Shown: positions 5,571-12,690 of the stretch, in pieces
Position numbering within the stretch: position 1 is the first letter of the stretch
Layout: each line of letters starts with the position of its first letter
Source of the DNA: a virus
IMG/VR virus record: IMGVR_UViG_3300021087_000078
Span: 1-24,302 of that record
Length of the DNA stretch: 24,302 nucleotides
Reading direction: 5' to 3' (one strand)
Position numbers and translations under genes: made by a program
Notes under the pieces: model-generated
What the model was told of the DNA's origin: nothing
Seen by the model: the letters and a program-made list of their open reading frames with translations, nothing else
Database searches by the model: none

Positions 5571-5770
5571 GCTGGTCTGTTGTGCCATTGGCCTAAACGT
5601 GACTTTTGGTCTTCTTCTATATCGTCTTTCTCTCCACAATGTGGGCAGGAGGCTTTGAGTTGTTTCAGGTGGCTGAAGACGGGGAAGTGTGTGGATGCGT
5701 ATGACCACCAGTTCTTACATTTAGAGCAGGTGAAGTGGTGGATTGTTTCTATGGAGTAGAGGTGCGTCAT
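5567..5770 (-). CDS. mini zinc-ribbon protein, 67 aa
   Basis: The open frame reaches 5860, but the ATG at 5770 forms an ATGA overlap with the stop of the 159-residue gene and gives a compact protein, MTHLYSIETIHHFTCSKCKN onward. It contains two CxxC pairs (CSKC 15-18, CPHC 42-45) with aromatic residues between (NWWSYASTHFPVF), followed by an acidic then polar tail. This is a zinc ribbon. Its stop overlaps the start of the next mini zinc-ribbon gene. Function unknown; it is likely a nucleic-acid or protein-contact module working with the surrounding recombination genes. Confidence 0.68.
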   Translation of the reverse strand: MTHLYSIETIHHFTCSKCKNWWSYASTHFPVFSHLKQLKASCPHCGEKDDIEEDQKSRLGQWHNRPA

Positions 5771-6246
5771 GGTGCCGTCCACTGGGTTCTTCTCTCCACT
5801 GGGCTTAGGCTGATACGTCGGCTGAGTTCCCGGGATATAACATTGGCGTTCCTCTCGCACCTGTCAAACACCGTGTCCACCAACTTACGATAGGCCCGAG
5901 CCTCACGGTGGTTATCTGTGGCGTCCACTACCTCTGAGTCCACGTCCCTCCTAGCCTTGGACATGGTAACCGTCTCAGCCTTGTTCACCTTGTCATCCCA
6001 CTGTTTAATCAGAGTGGCTGCCTCAAGATGCTTTAAAGCCCCCATGGACTGCTCCTCCACTATCTCTGCCTTGGAGACCTCAGCCTTGGCGTAGTTCACC
6101 CAACTGACCATCTCGCTGTACAGAGACATAAGACTAGCGTCTGACAACTCGTCCAGATACAGGGGCAGATTCGGAATCTCGTCCCCCGGCTTCTTCGGGA
6201 AGTTGAACTTCAGGTCGAACTTCGCCTGTGACTTCGGTGTCATCAT
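5767..6246 (-). CDS. helical hypothetical protein, 159 aa, long overlap with nuclease gene
   Basis: An all-helical, charged protein. The N-terminus (MMTPKSQAKFDLKFNFPKKP then PNLPLYLDELSDASLMSLYS) leads into long heptad-like helices (about 40-135). No catalytic motif or cysteine pair is seen. The start at 6246 is supported by GGAG at 6252-6255, five bases upstream. It therefore overlaps the upstream nuclease gene by 113 bases in another frame. A later Met at 6129 would avoid the overlap but lacks this ribosome-binding site and would drop the conserved-looking start. It ends in an ATGA overlap with the 67-residue zinc-ribbon gene. It may be a partner of the nuclease; function not recognised. 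Confidence 0.75.
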   Translation of the reverse strand: MMTPKSQAKFDLKFNFPKKPGDEIPNLPLYLDELSDASLMSLYSEMVSWVNYAKAEVSKAEIVEEQSMGALKHLEAATLIKQWDDKVNKAETVTMSKARRDVDSEVVDATDNHREARAYRKLVDTVFDRCERNANVISRELSRRISLSPVERRTQWTAP

Positions 6247-7117
6247 GGTTACTCCAACATATCGTCTTGTACGTACAGTACTTACACGCCTGATGATCCT
6301 TCGTGTCTACCCAGTCCGGTCGTGGGGGTATTCTACCTTCACCTATGGACCTGAGTCCAGCATCACAGGTGGTGAGAATGTCACTAATGACTTCAGGCTG
6401 GTAGGACACCACGAACTCCTTGATGTCCTGAGAGGCTTTCCACTCGTAAATGAAGATCATCTTCTTGATACCGGTGCAGTGCATGTAGAGGGTGCCCTGC
6501 TTCAGATGCGAGAGGAACGGGCGATTGACCTCATTCCACATCTGATCGGCAGTGATCTGCTTGGTGGTGTACCTGTTGAACAGCGGGAAGTTCTCGTACC
6601 GGAAGGTACCAATACCGACACTCTTGATCTCAATCAGGTAGTCCTCGTCGTGAAGTTCCACATGACCATCGGCGTGGCCGATAATATGGTGCCCCTCATC
6701 AAAGATTGGAACCTCGTAGTAGTCCGTCTGCTTGGAGTTGCACGACTCACACACTGACTTTCCGTACCACACATTCTCGCACTCCCGGCAGTACCACTTC
6801 CCCATGAGCAGGCCCACGTCCTGAAGCCATCCCTGCCACTTACGGTGGATACGGTTGCCCTCCTCAAAGATGTTGAGGGTCTTGAACGCCTTGGGACGCT
6901 CAGGGTTGGTCTCCTTGTAGTTCATCATCCGATACGCCGACTGCCTCACACACCAGTCGCGCTTACAAATCTCACTTGGATGGAAGTGCTCTGTGTCCCT
7001 AAGAGCGTTCTTATCAGAATAGTCTTTCAATAGATGGGGGTGCAGGAGGGACACCAACTTGGCCTTGTTCTTCATTGAAGCCTTCATGGCTTCGATCTTC
7101 CAAGTATCTTCAGTCAT
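6134..7117 (-). CDS. Cas4/AddB-like PD-(D/E)XK nuclease with Fe-S cysteines and zinc insert
   Basis: A 327-residue nuclease of the PD-(D/E)XK (PDDEXK_1/Cas4-like) group. Active-site landmarks are GHAD with H147 and D150, E163-I-K165 (LIEIKSV), and Q207 in a helix. Four cysteines are arranged as in Cas4/AddB iron-sulfur nucleases: C51 near the N-terminus and C278-x2-C281-x5-C287 near the C-terminus. Between the N-terminal cysteine and the active site is an extra CREC...CESC knuckle (C110, C113, C123, C126), likely zinc-binding and not usual for the family. After C287 a 39-residue hydrophilic tail overlaps the next gene. Such enzymes resect DNA ends. Placed between RecA and resolvase-like genes, it probably acts in phage recombination or host DNA degradation. 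No Cas1/Cas2 is nearby, so a CRISPR role is not indicated. Confidence 0.87.
   Translation of the reverse strand: MTEDTWKIEAMKASMKNKAKLVSLLHPHLLKDYSDKNALRDTEHFHPSEICKRDWCVRQSAYRMMNYKETNPERPKAFKTLNIFEEGNRIHRKWQGWLQDVGLLMGKWYCRECENVWYGKSVCESCNSKQTDYYEVPIFDEGHHIIGHADGHVELHDEDYLIEIKSVGIGTFRYENFPLFNRYTTKQITADQMWNEVNRPFLSHLKQGTLYMHCTGIKKMIFIYEWKASQDIKEFVVSYQPEVISDILTTCDAGLRSIGEGRIPPRPDWVDTKDHQACKYCTYKTICWSNHDDTEVTGEVRPEVQLPEEAGGRDSESAPVSGRVVRR
6252..6255 (-). promoter_or_regulatory. ribosome-binding site inside nuclease gene
   Basis: GGAG on the minus strand, five bases before the ATG at 6246. It lies just after the last iron-sulfur cysteine codon of the upstream nuclease gene and decides the long-overlap start of the 159-residue gene. 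Confidence 0.7.
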
Positions 7118-7418
7118 CTTGTATCATCTCCAAGAAGTCGTCTTCCAATATAACTACGTAGGACCGGCCACCAAGGTCAATCTGCAACACAGGTACCCGA
7201 TCTTCCAGAATGGCCGTCCGTGCCAGTTTAACCATGTCCTGTGACTGTATAGAGTACGACTTCTTGTCCGTAAACTTGTTCTCTACGAGAAGATCAATGG
7301 TACGAACATCGTTCTTACGCACCCACCCAGCCCCAGACATGACGTTCCTACTGCCGTTGTACTTCTCCGCAGTACGCTCCTCCTGCTTCTTGGAGCGCTT
7401 GTGAATGTCGCTTGCCAT
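7110..7418 (-). CDS. small PD-(D/E)XK resolvase-like nuclease, 102 aa
   Basis: A 102-residue protein with the compact PD-(D/E)XK layout of phage resolvase-like endonucleases. It shows an N-terminal helix with Glu (KKQEERTAEKY, E13/E14), a SGAGWVRKNDVRT turn with D37, a LLVENK strand with E46-x-K48, then FTDKKSYSIQ and a helix. C-terminal strands (VPVLQIDLGG, SYVVILEDDF) complete a small alpha/beta fold. The start follows a 50-base gap after recA, one of the longest gaps here, with GAGAGA upstream. It overlaps the Cas4-like nuclease start by eight bases. Likely role: branched-DNA cleavage. A second small nuclease (121 residues) lies 2.4 kb downstream, so roles may be divided. Confidence 0.8.
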   Translation of the reverse strand: MASDIHKRSKKQEERTAEKYNGSRNVMSGAGWVRKNDVRTIDLLVENKFTDKKSYSIQSQDMVKLARTAILEDRVPVLQIDLGGRSYVVILEDDFLEMIQDD

Positions 7419-7468
7419 CGTCTGGTCTCTCTAGTCTGGGGCTATCTGTCCAAAACATATAGGGGGTA

Positions 7469-8494
7469 CTACTTGTTGTCTAGCATCCCCATCAACTCGT
7501 TTCTCAGGCTGTCCTGCATGTCTAGGTCGGCTCGGACTGCGGCGACAGCCTTGTCCTTGCCCTGCCACTTGTCGTCTTGGTATGAGTAGAACGCACCGGC
7601 TCTGGTGATCACGTCAGAGGCGATGGCGATGTTGACCATGTCCTTGACCGTGTCAAAGTCACCCATGTGAAAGCCGACACTGTGTGCAAAGTAGAAGTCC
7701 ACCACGGCCTGCTGCTGTGGTCGGTACGTCTTGTTCTTGATAGTACGACCCTTGATGGTCTGACCGACAGCCACCTTCCCGTCCTTGAGCCACTCGTCCT
7801 TCTTCACTTCTACTCGGGTGAAGTAGTGGAAGTTCTTGGCCTTTCCACCGGGGGTGGTTCGTGGGTCACCCCACATGACGCCTATCTTGTCCCTCCACTG
7901 GTTGATGATTAGTCCCGTGCATCCACGCTCTTTCTCTATCAACGACCTGCGCTGGGCCTTGGAAGACTTGCGAAAGAACTTTCCGGTGAGGCGAGCACCC
8001 AGCCCAACGGTGAACTCGTCCATGCTCTTCTCGTACTCGGTCTCCGGCACTAGTGCAGGCAGAGAATCCAGCACAACACAATCCACGGCTCTGTTATCCA
8101 TGGACCGGATGACTAGGTCGTAGGCGCTCTCCATGACGTTGGTCTCCACGACCCACAGGCGGTCAAGGTCTACTCCAATGGACGCCGCATACTCAGGCAC
8201 GTACTCCTCGGCAGCAATCCACAGGGCAGTCCACTTGGGGTCCAGCGCTTGGTTTGCAGCGATGGTCTTGTATGCAATCGCAGTCTTGCCAGAGGACTCG
8301 TCACCAACTATCTCAGACCATTGGTTTACAGGCCATCCCCCGCCCAGCATCATGTCAAAGGCAAGTATCCCGGTAGTGATGCGGGGTAGTTCATCAGTAA
8401 CCCTACTACCCTTGACAACTATGTCCTCGCCATGCTGCTTGTTTATAGATTTAACTATCTCGTCAATGCTTTCGTACTTCGTGTTAGTGCTCAA
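7469..8494 (-). CDS. recA: RecA-type recombinase
   Basis: A 341-residue RecA/RAD51-superfamily ATPase. The Walker A is GDESSGKT at 64-71 (the bacterial consensus is GPESSGKT). A Glu-rich strand follows (WIAAEEYVPEYA). The Walker B is VDCVVLDSLPALVP. The L1/L2-type segment NQWRDKIGVMWGDPRTTPGG parallels the RecA NQIRxKIGVMFGxPETTxGG motif. The C-terminus is short and helical, without the long acidic tail of bacterial RecA. The start is TTG at 8494 with AAGGA about ten bases upstream; no better in-frame start precedes it. Role: strand exchange and recombination-dependent replication or repair of the phage genome. Next downstream are resolvase-like and end-resecting nucleases, which fits a recombination cassette. 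Confidence 0.93.
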   Translation of the reverse strand: MSTNTKYESIDEIVKSINKQHGEDIVVKGSRVTDELPRITTGILAFDMMLGGGWPVNQWSEIVGDESSGKTAIAYKTIAANQALDPKWTALWIAAEEYVPEYAASIGVDLDRLWVVETNVMESAYDLVIRSMDNRAVDCVVLDSLPALVPETEYEKSMDEFTVGLGARLTGKFFRKSSKAQRRSLIEKERGCTGLIINQWRDKIGVMWGDPRTTPGGKAKNFHYFTRVEVKKDEWLKDGKVAVGQTIKGRTIKNKTYRPQQQAVVDFYFAHSVGFHMGDFDTVKDMVNIAIASDVITRAGAFYSYQDDKWQGKDKAVAAVRADLDMQDSLRNELMGMLDNK

Positions 8495-8521
8495 CTCGTA
8501 GTGTTCCTTCTAGTAGTGTGA

Positions 8522-8944
8522 TTAACCGACCCAGTTTGCTTCCAACCCCTGATCATAGATGCCATTCCACCCGCACTCAAAGCAACGAGGAGCAGGAGCA
8601 TTCCCGTTGATACCAGAGCCTGAACCCTTAGCCATGCGAGAGAATACGTTTGCACTACCGCACTCGGGGCAGGTGTTGTTCCCCTCCTTGCGAGCCGCTT
8701 CCCCACCCTTCCACATACGGATGGCCTCGCCCATGTTCAACTGGCCGTTAGGGTCTAGCCGTTGGTCAGGATTGACAGCGTTAGTCGTAGCCATGTACTG
8801 CGACTGAGGAGTGGGGTGGGTCTCCAAAGGTACAGCCTGAGGGGTCTGTGGGGTAAAGCGCAGAGTAGGAGTGCTACCTTCACGTGGTTCGGGTGCTGGT
8901 GCTACCGGCTTTCCCGCCAAACGATCTGACCACCAGTCACTCAT
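8522..8944 (-). CDS. Pro-rich protein with C-terminal zinc ribbon, 140 aa
   Basis: Residues 1-85 are Pro/Thr/Gln-rich and probably disordered (starting MSDWWSDRLAGKPVAPAPEP). Residues 88-135 form a zinc ribbon with CPECG (C92, C95) and CFECG (C121, C124), including a Gly/Ser/Asn-rich insert between the pairs. It sits directly before recA (27-base gap) and after a 163-residue unknown. It may be a nucleic-acid-binding accessory of the replication or recombination genes; no specific function is recognised. It shares only the CxxC layout, not sequence, with the two mini ribbons further downstream. Confidence 0.8.
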   Translation of the reverse strand: MSDWWSDRLAGKPVAPAPEPREGSTPTLRFTPQTPQAVPLETHPTPQSQYMATTNAVNPDQRLDPNGQLNMGEAIRMWKGGEAARKEGNNTCPECGSANVFSRMAKGSGSGINGNAPAPRCFECGWNGIYDQGLEANWVG

Positions 8945-8947
8945 ACT

Positions 8948-9439
8948 CTAAACTGCTTCCTTCTTTAAGAGGTCCCTTACCTCAATGAGGTCTTCATCAA
9001 GCAACTTCGACACGGAGGATACCATACACCCAAGGAGTGTGTTGTAGGTTGATTCCTTAATCTGCTGGTGTATCCGCTTAAGATCAGCGTAGGTGAGGTT
9101 GGCAAAGTCCATTGGACCCTCTTCGCTATAGAACTCATCTTCAGGGGCGTCCATGTCCACGCCGATGGAAACAATATCGGTATCTTCCCCTTCAGGGGGA
9201 AGCATTTCGTCGGCAACCATCACGTCAGCCATCCAGTCGGCTGCATCTGACAGGGAATCCACGATGCCATAGTCGGTTAGTATAGCCCAACTACGAAGAA
9301 CATCCCTCTCCTCCTCTTCGTATACCTCTGCCGAAGACGGGTAGAAGCCTCTACAAGTAGCGATCTCCTGACCGTCAGGGGGTGACAGCATTAAGTAGAA
9401 GTTACGCTTGGCGGTAATCAGTTCGTTATCGCAGTCCAT
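8948..9439 (-). CDS. acidic hypothetical protein, 163 aa
   Basis: The frame extends to 9460, but the ATG at 9439 overlaps the polymerase stop as TAATG with AGGG just upstream, so it is chosen. The protein (MDCDNELITAKRNFYLMLSP onward) is strongly acidic, with a Glu/Asp-rich middle (EVYEEEERDVLRSWAIL, LPPEGEDTDIVSIGVDMDAP). A helical C-terminus (LKRIHQQIKESTYNTLLGCM) ends in an amphipathic EVRDLLKKEA segment. There is no known motif. Being coupled to the DNA polymerase gene, it could be a polymerase or replisome accessory, which is inference only. Confidence 0.75.
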   Translation of the reverse strand: MDCDNELITAKRNFYLMLSPPDGQEIATCRGFYPSSAEVYEEEERDVLRSWAILTDYGIVDSLSDAADWMADVMVADEMLPPEGEDTDIVSIGVDMDAPEDEFYSEEGPMDFANLTYADLKRIHQQIKESTYNTLLGCMVSSVSKLLDEDLIEVRDLLKKEAV

Positions 9440-11559
9440 TAACCCTTTGCCTCCGACCATGTCGATCCAGAATGTGCAGAAACCACCAGTGGTACATCGT
9501 GCAGAACCCTGCCGTGGCCCATTGCTTCAGTGACAACCTCTGAATAATAGTCTACCTGATCTTCGTCAGGTACGCTAACCACCAACTCGTCGTGAACCTG
9601 CACCAACACCTTTCCCCCAAACTCAGAAACCGCTGGGTGTACCTTCAGCATGGCCTTCTTACAGATGTCGGAAGCACTTCCTTGAACCACTGCGTTGACA
9701 GCCTGCCTTTCAGCCCGGGAACGCAGGTCATCCTTGGATGAGTTTATGTCTGGAAGCCTTCTCCTGCGGCCAGAGATGGTTGTCACATAACCTTCGCGCT
9801 TGGCCCTAGACACCACCGATGACTTCCACTTACCCAACCCACTAAACTGTTCGTAGTACTGGTCTATTACTCCCTTGGCCTTACTCAGAGTAATGCCGGT
9901 GGTAGCAGACAACTTCCCTGCCCCTCCACCATAGGCGGTGAGGAAGTTAGCGGCCTTACCTATCTGCCTTTCCTCACCAGATACCTCAGAGGGGTCCTTA
10001 TCGAAGAGTAACCCCGCAGCACCCGCATGAATGTCAATCCCGGTAGTGAAGATTTCCATCATGTTAGGGTCCTTACTGAACATGGCCATTACCCTAAGTT
10101 CGATCTGATCGTAGTCAGCCACAACTAGGTGACCACCGTCGTCGGCACGGAACAGCCCACGCACACTGGTATCCCGTGGGACATTTTGCAGGTTGGGATC
10201 AGAAGATGACAGCCGACCAGTAGCCGTCCTGTGCAGGTGAAAGTTAGGGTGCAACCTACCGTTGTTAACCTTTTCTATCAGGCCATCCACATAGGTTGAC
10301 TTCAACTTCTTGTACTCTGCCCAGTTCAAGAACAAGGGAATAACTGCGTGCCTGTGTGAGATCGCTTTTAGTGACTCGTTGTCTACTGAAGCCTGACCCT
10401 TCTCCGTCTCCTTCTGTGGCTTCAAACCCAACCCACCCTCAGACTTCTTACCAAACAGGAACACCCTCTTGTCCTTGACGGAGTCTGGGTTGAAGCCGGG
10501 GTAGGTGGAGGCAATAATCTCTGTATAGGTATCCTCCATCTTGAAGTCCAGTTCTTTACCAAGTAGGGTGAGTCCGTTTGCGTCGATGGCCATACCAGCG
10601 TCCTCCATGGACATGAGCACCGACAGTACCTTGGTGTCCTGATCAAACACATTCAGAAGGCTTGCGTCCCTGTTGATGTGCCTCATCAGTCTCCGGTAGA
10701 GCATCCACGTCCACCGAGCGTCTAGATGTACGTACTCACACGCCACAGAGAAGGGGGTGGTAGATATGACTGCACCCACCTTGCCGTGCCTAGCATAAGG
10801 ATCGTGCTTTCCGAAAGCCTCACTGATCAGCGAAGTCAGGCGAAAGGATGAAATGTTCTCGTCAAGTACATGCTGTGCCAGCATGGTGTCGTGTAGTGGT
10901 CCCGTCGGGATAGAACCGTAGTACTTGGCAATGGACCTAGCGTCGAACTTGACGTTGTGGCCAACCTTGATGAGGCCTTCGTCAAAGAAGAGGGGACGCA
11001 ATGTATTGAACACCTTAGTCCTATCCAACTGGACAGGAGGGTCAGAGAAGGTAGCAGGCACGACGTACCTAGCCTTGGCCACGGACTCCTGACCACTCTT
11101 TAGAACCTTGCGATAGCCGGTGGGGGGTACCGTAGACCCATCCCCCCGTTCCTCTGGGGTTAGGACCTCACCGCAGGGGTGACCCACGGGTATAGCCCAT
11201 GATTTACCATGAGTGGCCAACCCGATCCATATTATTTCGTTGCGCTTAGGGTCCAGAGCGATGGTCTTGGTCATCGACTGCTCCTTGACTGCCCGAGTCC
11301 TATTAATGTTGGCCTCGTTCTGGACAGCGAGGCCGTCTACGTGGGAGGTCACCTGCTGGTCTACCCGACTGGAGAGGTCAGGGTGGTGTTCAAGCACCCC
11401 GACCGTCTCCACGTCGAATGCGAATGCCCCCTGAGACTGTATCTCAGAGACCAAGTCGTGGACCTCCGACAGGGAGGACACGTGGTGGGAGCCGGAGCCA
11501 AGGAGAGAGGACAACGCCCGACTCCCACCAGTGCCTTTAGGCGGCTCCGATGTCTTCAT
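9439..11559 (-). CDS. polA: family A DNA polymerase with 3'-5' exonuclease
   Basis: A 706-residue replicative polymerase counted from the ATG at 11559 (the open frame reaches 11613 but overlaps the SSB gene more). Exonuclease motifs: FAFDVET (D49, E51), VGHNVKFDA, and CEYVHLDARW. Polymerase motifs: A, LVVADYDQIELRVMA (D482); B, RQIGKAANFLTAYGG with R531, K535 and F539; C, QVHDELVVSV (H656, D657). F539 corresponds to E. coli Pol I Phe762. There is no 5'-3' nuclease domain, as is usual for phage polymerases. Between Exo I and the next strand lies an insert of about 50 residues (roughly 55-105) rich in charged and polar residues. Role: phage genome replication with the helicase, primase and SSB encoded just upstream. 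Its stop overlaps the next start (TAATG). Confidence 0.96.
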   Translation of the reverse strand: MKTSEPPKGTGGSRALSSLLGSGSHHVSSLSEVHDLVSEIQSQGAFAFDVETVGVLEHHPDLSSRVDQQVTSHVDGLAVQNEANINRTRAVKEQSMTKTIALDPKRNEIIWIGLATHGKSWAIPVGHPCGEVLTPEERGDGSTVPPTGYRKVLKSGQESVAKARYVVPATFSDPPVQLDRTKVFNTLRPLFFDEGLIKVGHNVKFDARSIAKYYGSIPTGPLHDTMLAQHVLDENISSFRLTSLISEAFGKHDPYARHGKVGAVISTTPFSVACEYVHLDARWTWMLYRRLMRHINRDASLLNVFDQDTKVLSVLMSMEDAGMAIDANGLTLLGKELDFKMEDTYTEIIASTYPGFNPDSVKDKRVFLFGKKSEGGLGLKPQKETEKGQASVDNESLKAISHRHAVIPLFLNWAEYKKLKSTYVDGLIEKVNNGRLHPNFHLHRTATGRLSSSDPNLQNVPRDTSVRGLFRADDGGHLVVADYDQIELRVMAMFSKDPNMMEIFTTGIDIHAGAAGLLFDKDPSEVSGEERQIGKAANFLTAYGGGAGKLSATTGITLSKAKGVIDQYYEQFSGLGKWKSSVVSRAKREGYVTTISGRRRRLPDINSSKDDLRSRAERQAVNAVVQGSASDICKKAMLKVHPAVSEFGGKVLVQVHDELVVSVPDEDQVDYYSEVVTEAMGHGRVLHDVPLVVSAHSGSTWSEAKG

Positions 11560-12181
11560 TGACAAGGGAAACCATGTCCTCGTAGGTAGACATTCGGATG
11601 ATGTCAGCGTCATAAGACTTGGTCAGGAAGCGCTCCAGAGAGTCCTCAGACAACTCCTCCATACCCCACTCGTCTGAAAGGTCTCGTGCCTTGATTAGCA
11701 GGTGGTTGTACTGGGTCTGTGGGCCAGTACCTGAGCGACTGACGGCCCAGTAATGCTTGGACAGGGGACCCTGCCGGTCGTCCTCGTTGAAGTTCCTCAA
11801 CGTGGCGATGACCCGGGTACCGGCCTCGTATGACCTGAGTACTGGCTCCTCACCACGCTCCAGAAGGAGCACGTTGAAGGCGAACAGCGGACGTGGGCGA
11901 TTGCCTGCGTCGCACAGTGGACACCCACGGTCGTCCATGCCTTCTCGGCACACGAAAGACTTCTGACCAGTCCGATTGACCCAGTGCTGCCTCCACGATG
12001 CGTAGGGAGCATCCTGAAGGAACTTGATGAGGACAGGCTCTGGCCCGGTCTTGAGGCGAACGGCGTAGTTTGCGTCCTCCTGCTTGATCGTGTCCACAGC
12101 ACCCCACCCTGACCGGATGATCTTGCGAGTCTCCGGTTCCGCTTCTGCGGTCGTTTCAGGTACTTCGTAATCCAACGGCAT
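11537..12181 (-). CDS. gp32-like zinc ssDNA-binding protein
   Basis: A 214-residue single-stranded-DNA-binding protein of the kind seen in T4 gp32 and in actinophages. A zinc site H66, C78, C87, C90 (QHWV...SFVC...GCPLC) matches the His-Cys-Cys-Cys order and nearly the spacing of T4 gp32. The surrounding KFLQDAPYASWRQHW and FAFNVLLLERGEEP segments form the OB-fold core. It ends in NEDIGAA, without the long acidic aromatic-ended tail typical of gp32 and T7 gp2.5. The ATG follows a 20-base gap after the MerR-like gene; its last 23 bases overlap the proposed start of the polymerase. Role: coats ssDNA at the fork and during recombination. Confidence 0.87.
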   Translation of the reverse strand: MPLDYEVPETTAEAEPETRKIIRSGWGAVDTIKQEDANYAVRLKTGPEPVLIKFLQDAPYASWRQHWVNRTGQKSFVCREGMDDRGCPLCDAGNRPRPLFAFNVLLLERGEEPVLRSYEAGTRVIATLRNFNEDDRQGPLSKHYWAVSRSGTGPQTQYNHLLIKARDLSDEWGMEELSEDSLERFLTKSYDADIIRMSTYEDMVSLVNEDIGAA

Positions 12182-12201
12182 ATCGTATCTCTTCTCTGTC
12201 G

Positions 12202-12690
12202 TTACACCGGCCAGTTGCTGGCGGTGTGTTCCTTAAAGCCGACCCAGTCGGCCTTCTTACTGATGTTGAGGTTATACGCCTCAACCGCCAAAAGCAAGAA
12301 CTCTACTTGCTCCCGGCTGTACAGGCGACGACCCTTGGGCTCGCCTGACAACTGTTCCCCACGGGGAGGGGGTGTACGGTAGTTGGCCTGTGGTATCCAC
12401 CCATTGCGTTCCCACATGCGAATGGTTACTGGCTTCCTGCCTAGAACCTTGGCTAGTTCTCCAATGGGGTAGAACGTCCTAAGTTCTCCTGCCACCCTGT
12501 ACACCTTGCCACGTCGTAAGTCTTCCTCTCCAAGGAGGGCTGTCTCCGGTCTAGGGCTATCTTCCCGATTCTTAGGAGGGGTCCCACCCGGATAATCAGG
12601 AATGTCAGACAACTTACCTGCGTCGTCGTCGTCAGTTAGGTGGGAGTGGTCCCTGTTCATAAGGTCATGGAAGTATTCCTTCGCACTCAT
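12202..12690 (-). CDS. MerR-type helix-turn-helix protein
   Basis: A 162-residue protein with a disordered acidic N-terminus (about 1-60; HSHLTDDDDAGKLSDIPDYP) and a MerR-like winged helix-turn-helix at about 72-150. The latter reads TFYPIGELAKVLGRKPVTIR, then MWERNGWIP, then GRRLYSREQVEFLLLAVEAY; the RRLYSREQVE segment is the MerR wing. No effector-binding domain or cysteine sensor follows. The start overlaps the stop of the 137-residue gene (ATGA, 12687-12690). In the middle of the replication genes it could be a regulator of this operon, or an origin- or genome-binding factor. It is alike in type to small MerR-type proteins common in actinophages. Confidence 0.85.
   Translation of the reverse strand: MSAKEYFHDLMNRDHSHLTDDDDAGKLSDIPDYPGGTPPKNREDSPRPETALLGEEDLRRGKVYRVAGELRTFYPIGELAKVLGRKPVTIRMWERNGWIPQANYRTPPPRGEQLSGEPKGRRLYSREQVEFLLLAVEAYNLNISKKADWVGFKEHTASNWPV

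Noticed and set aside
6134-7117. Cas4-like nuclease as a sign of a CRISPR system
   Set aside because: No Cas1, Cas2 or effector gene and no spacer-containing repeats are present; phage Cas4-like nucleases are common in recombination modules.
7419-7468. Possible promoter in the gap after recA
   Set aside because: A TTGGACA-like stretch is present, but no convincing -10 element lies at a suitable distance.
8133-8501. Plus-strand frame antisense to recA
   Set aside because: It mirrors the recA coding sequence, lacks recognisable motifs, and no plus-strand genes are credible elsewhere in the window.
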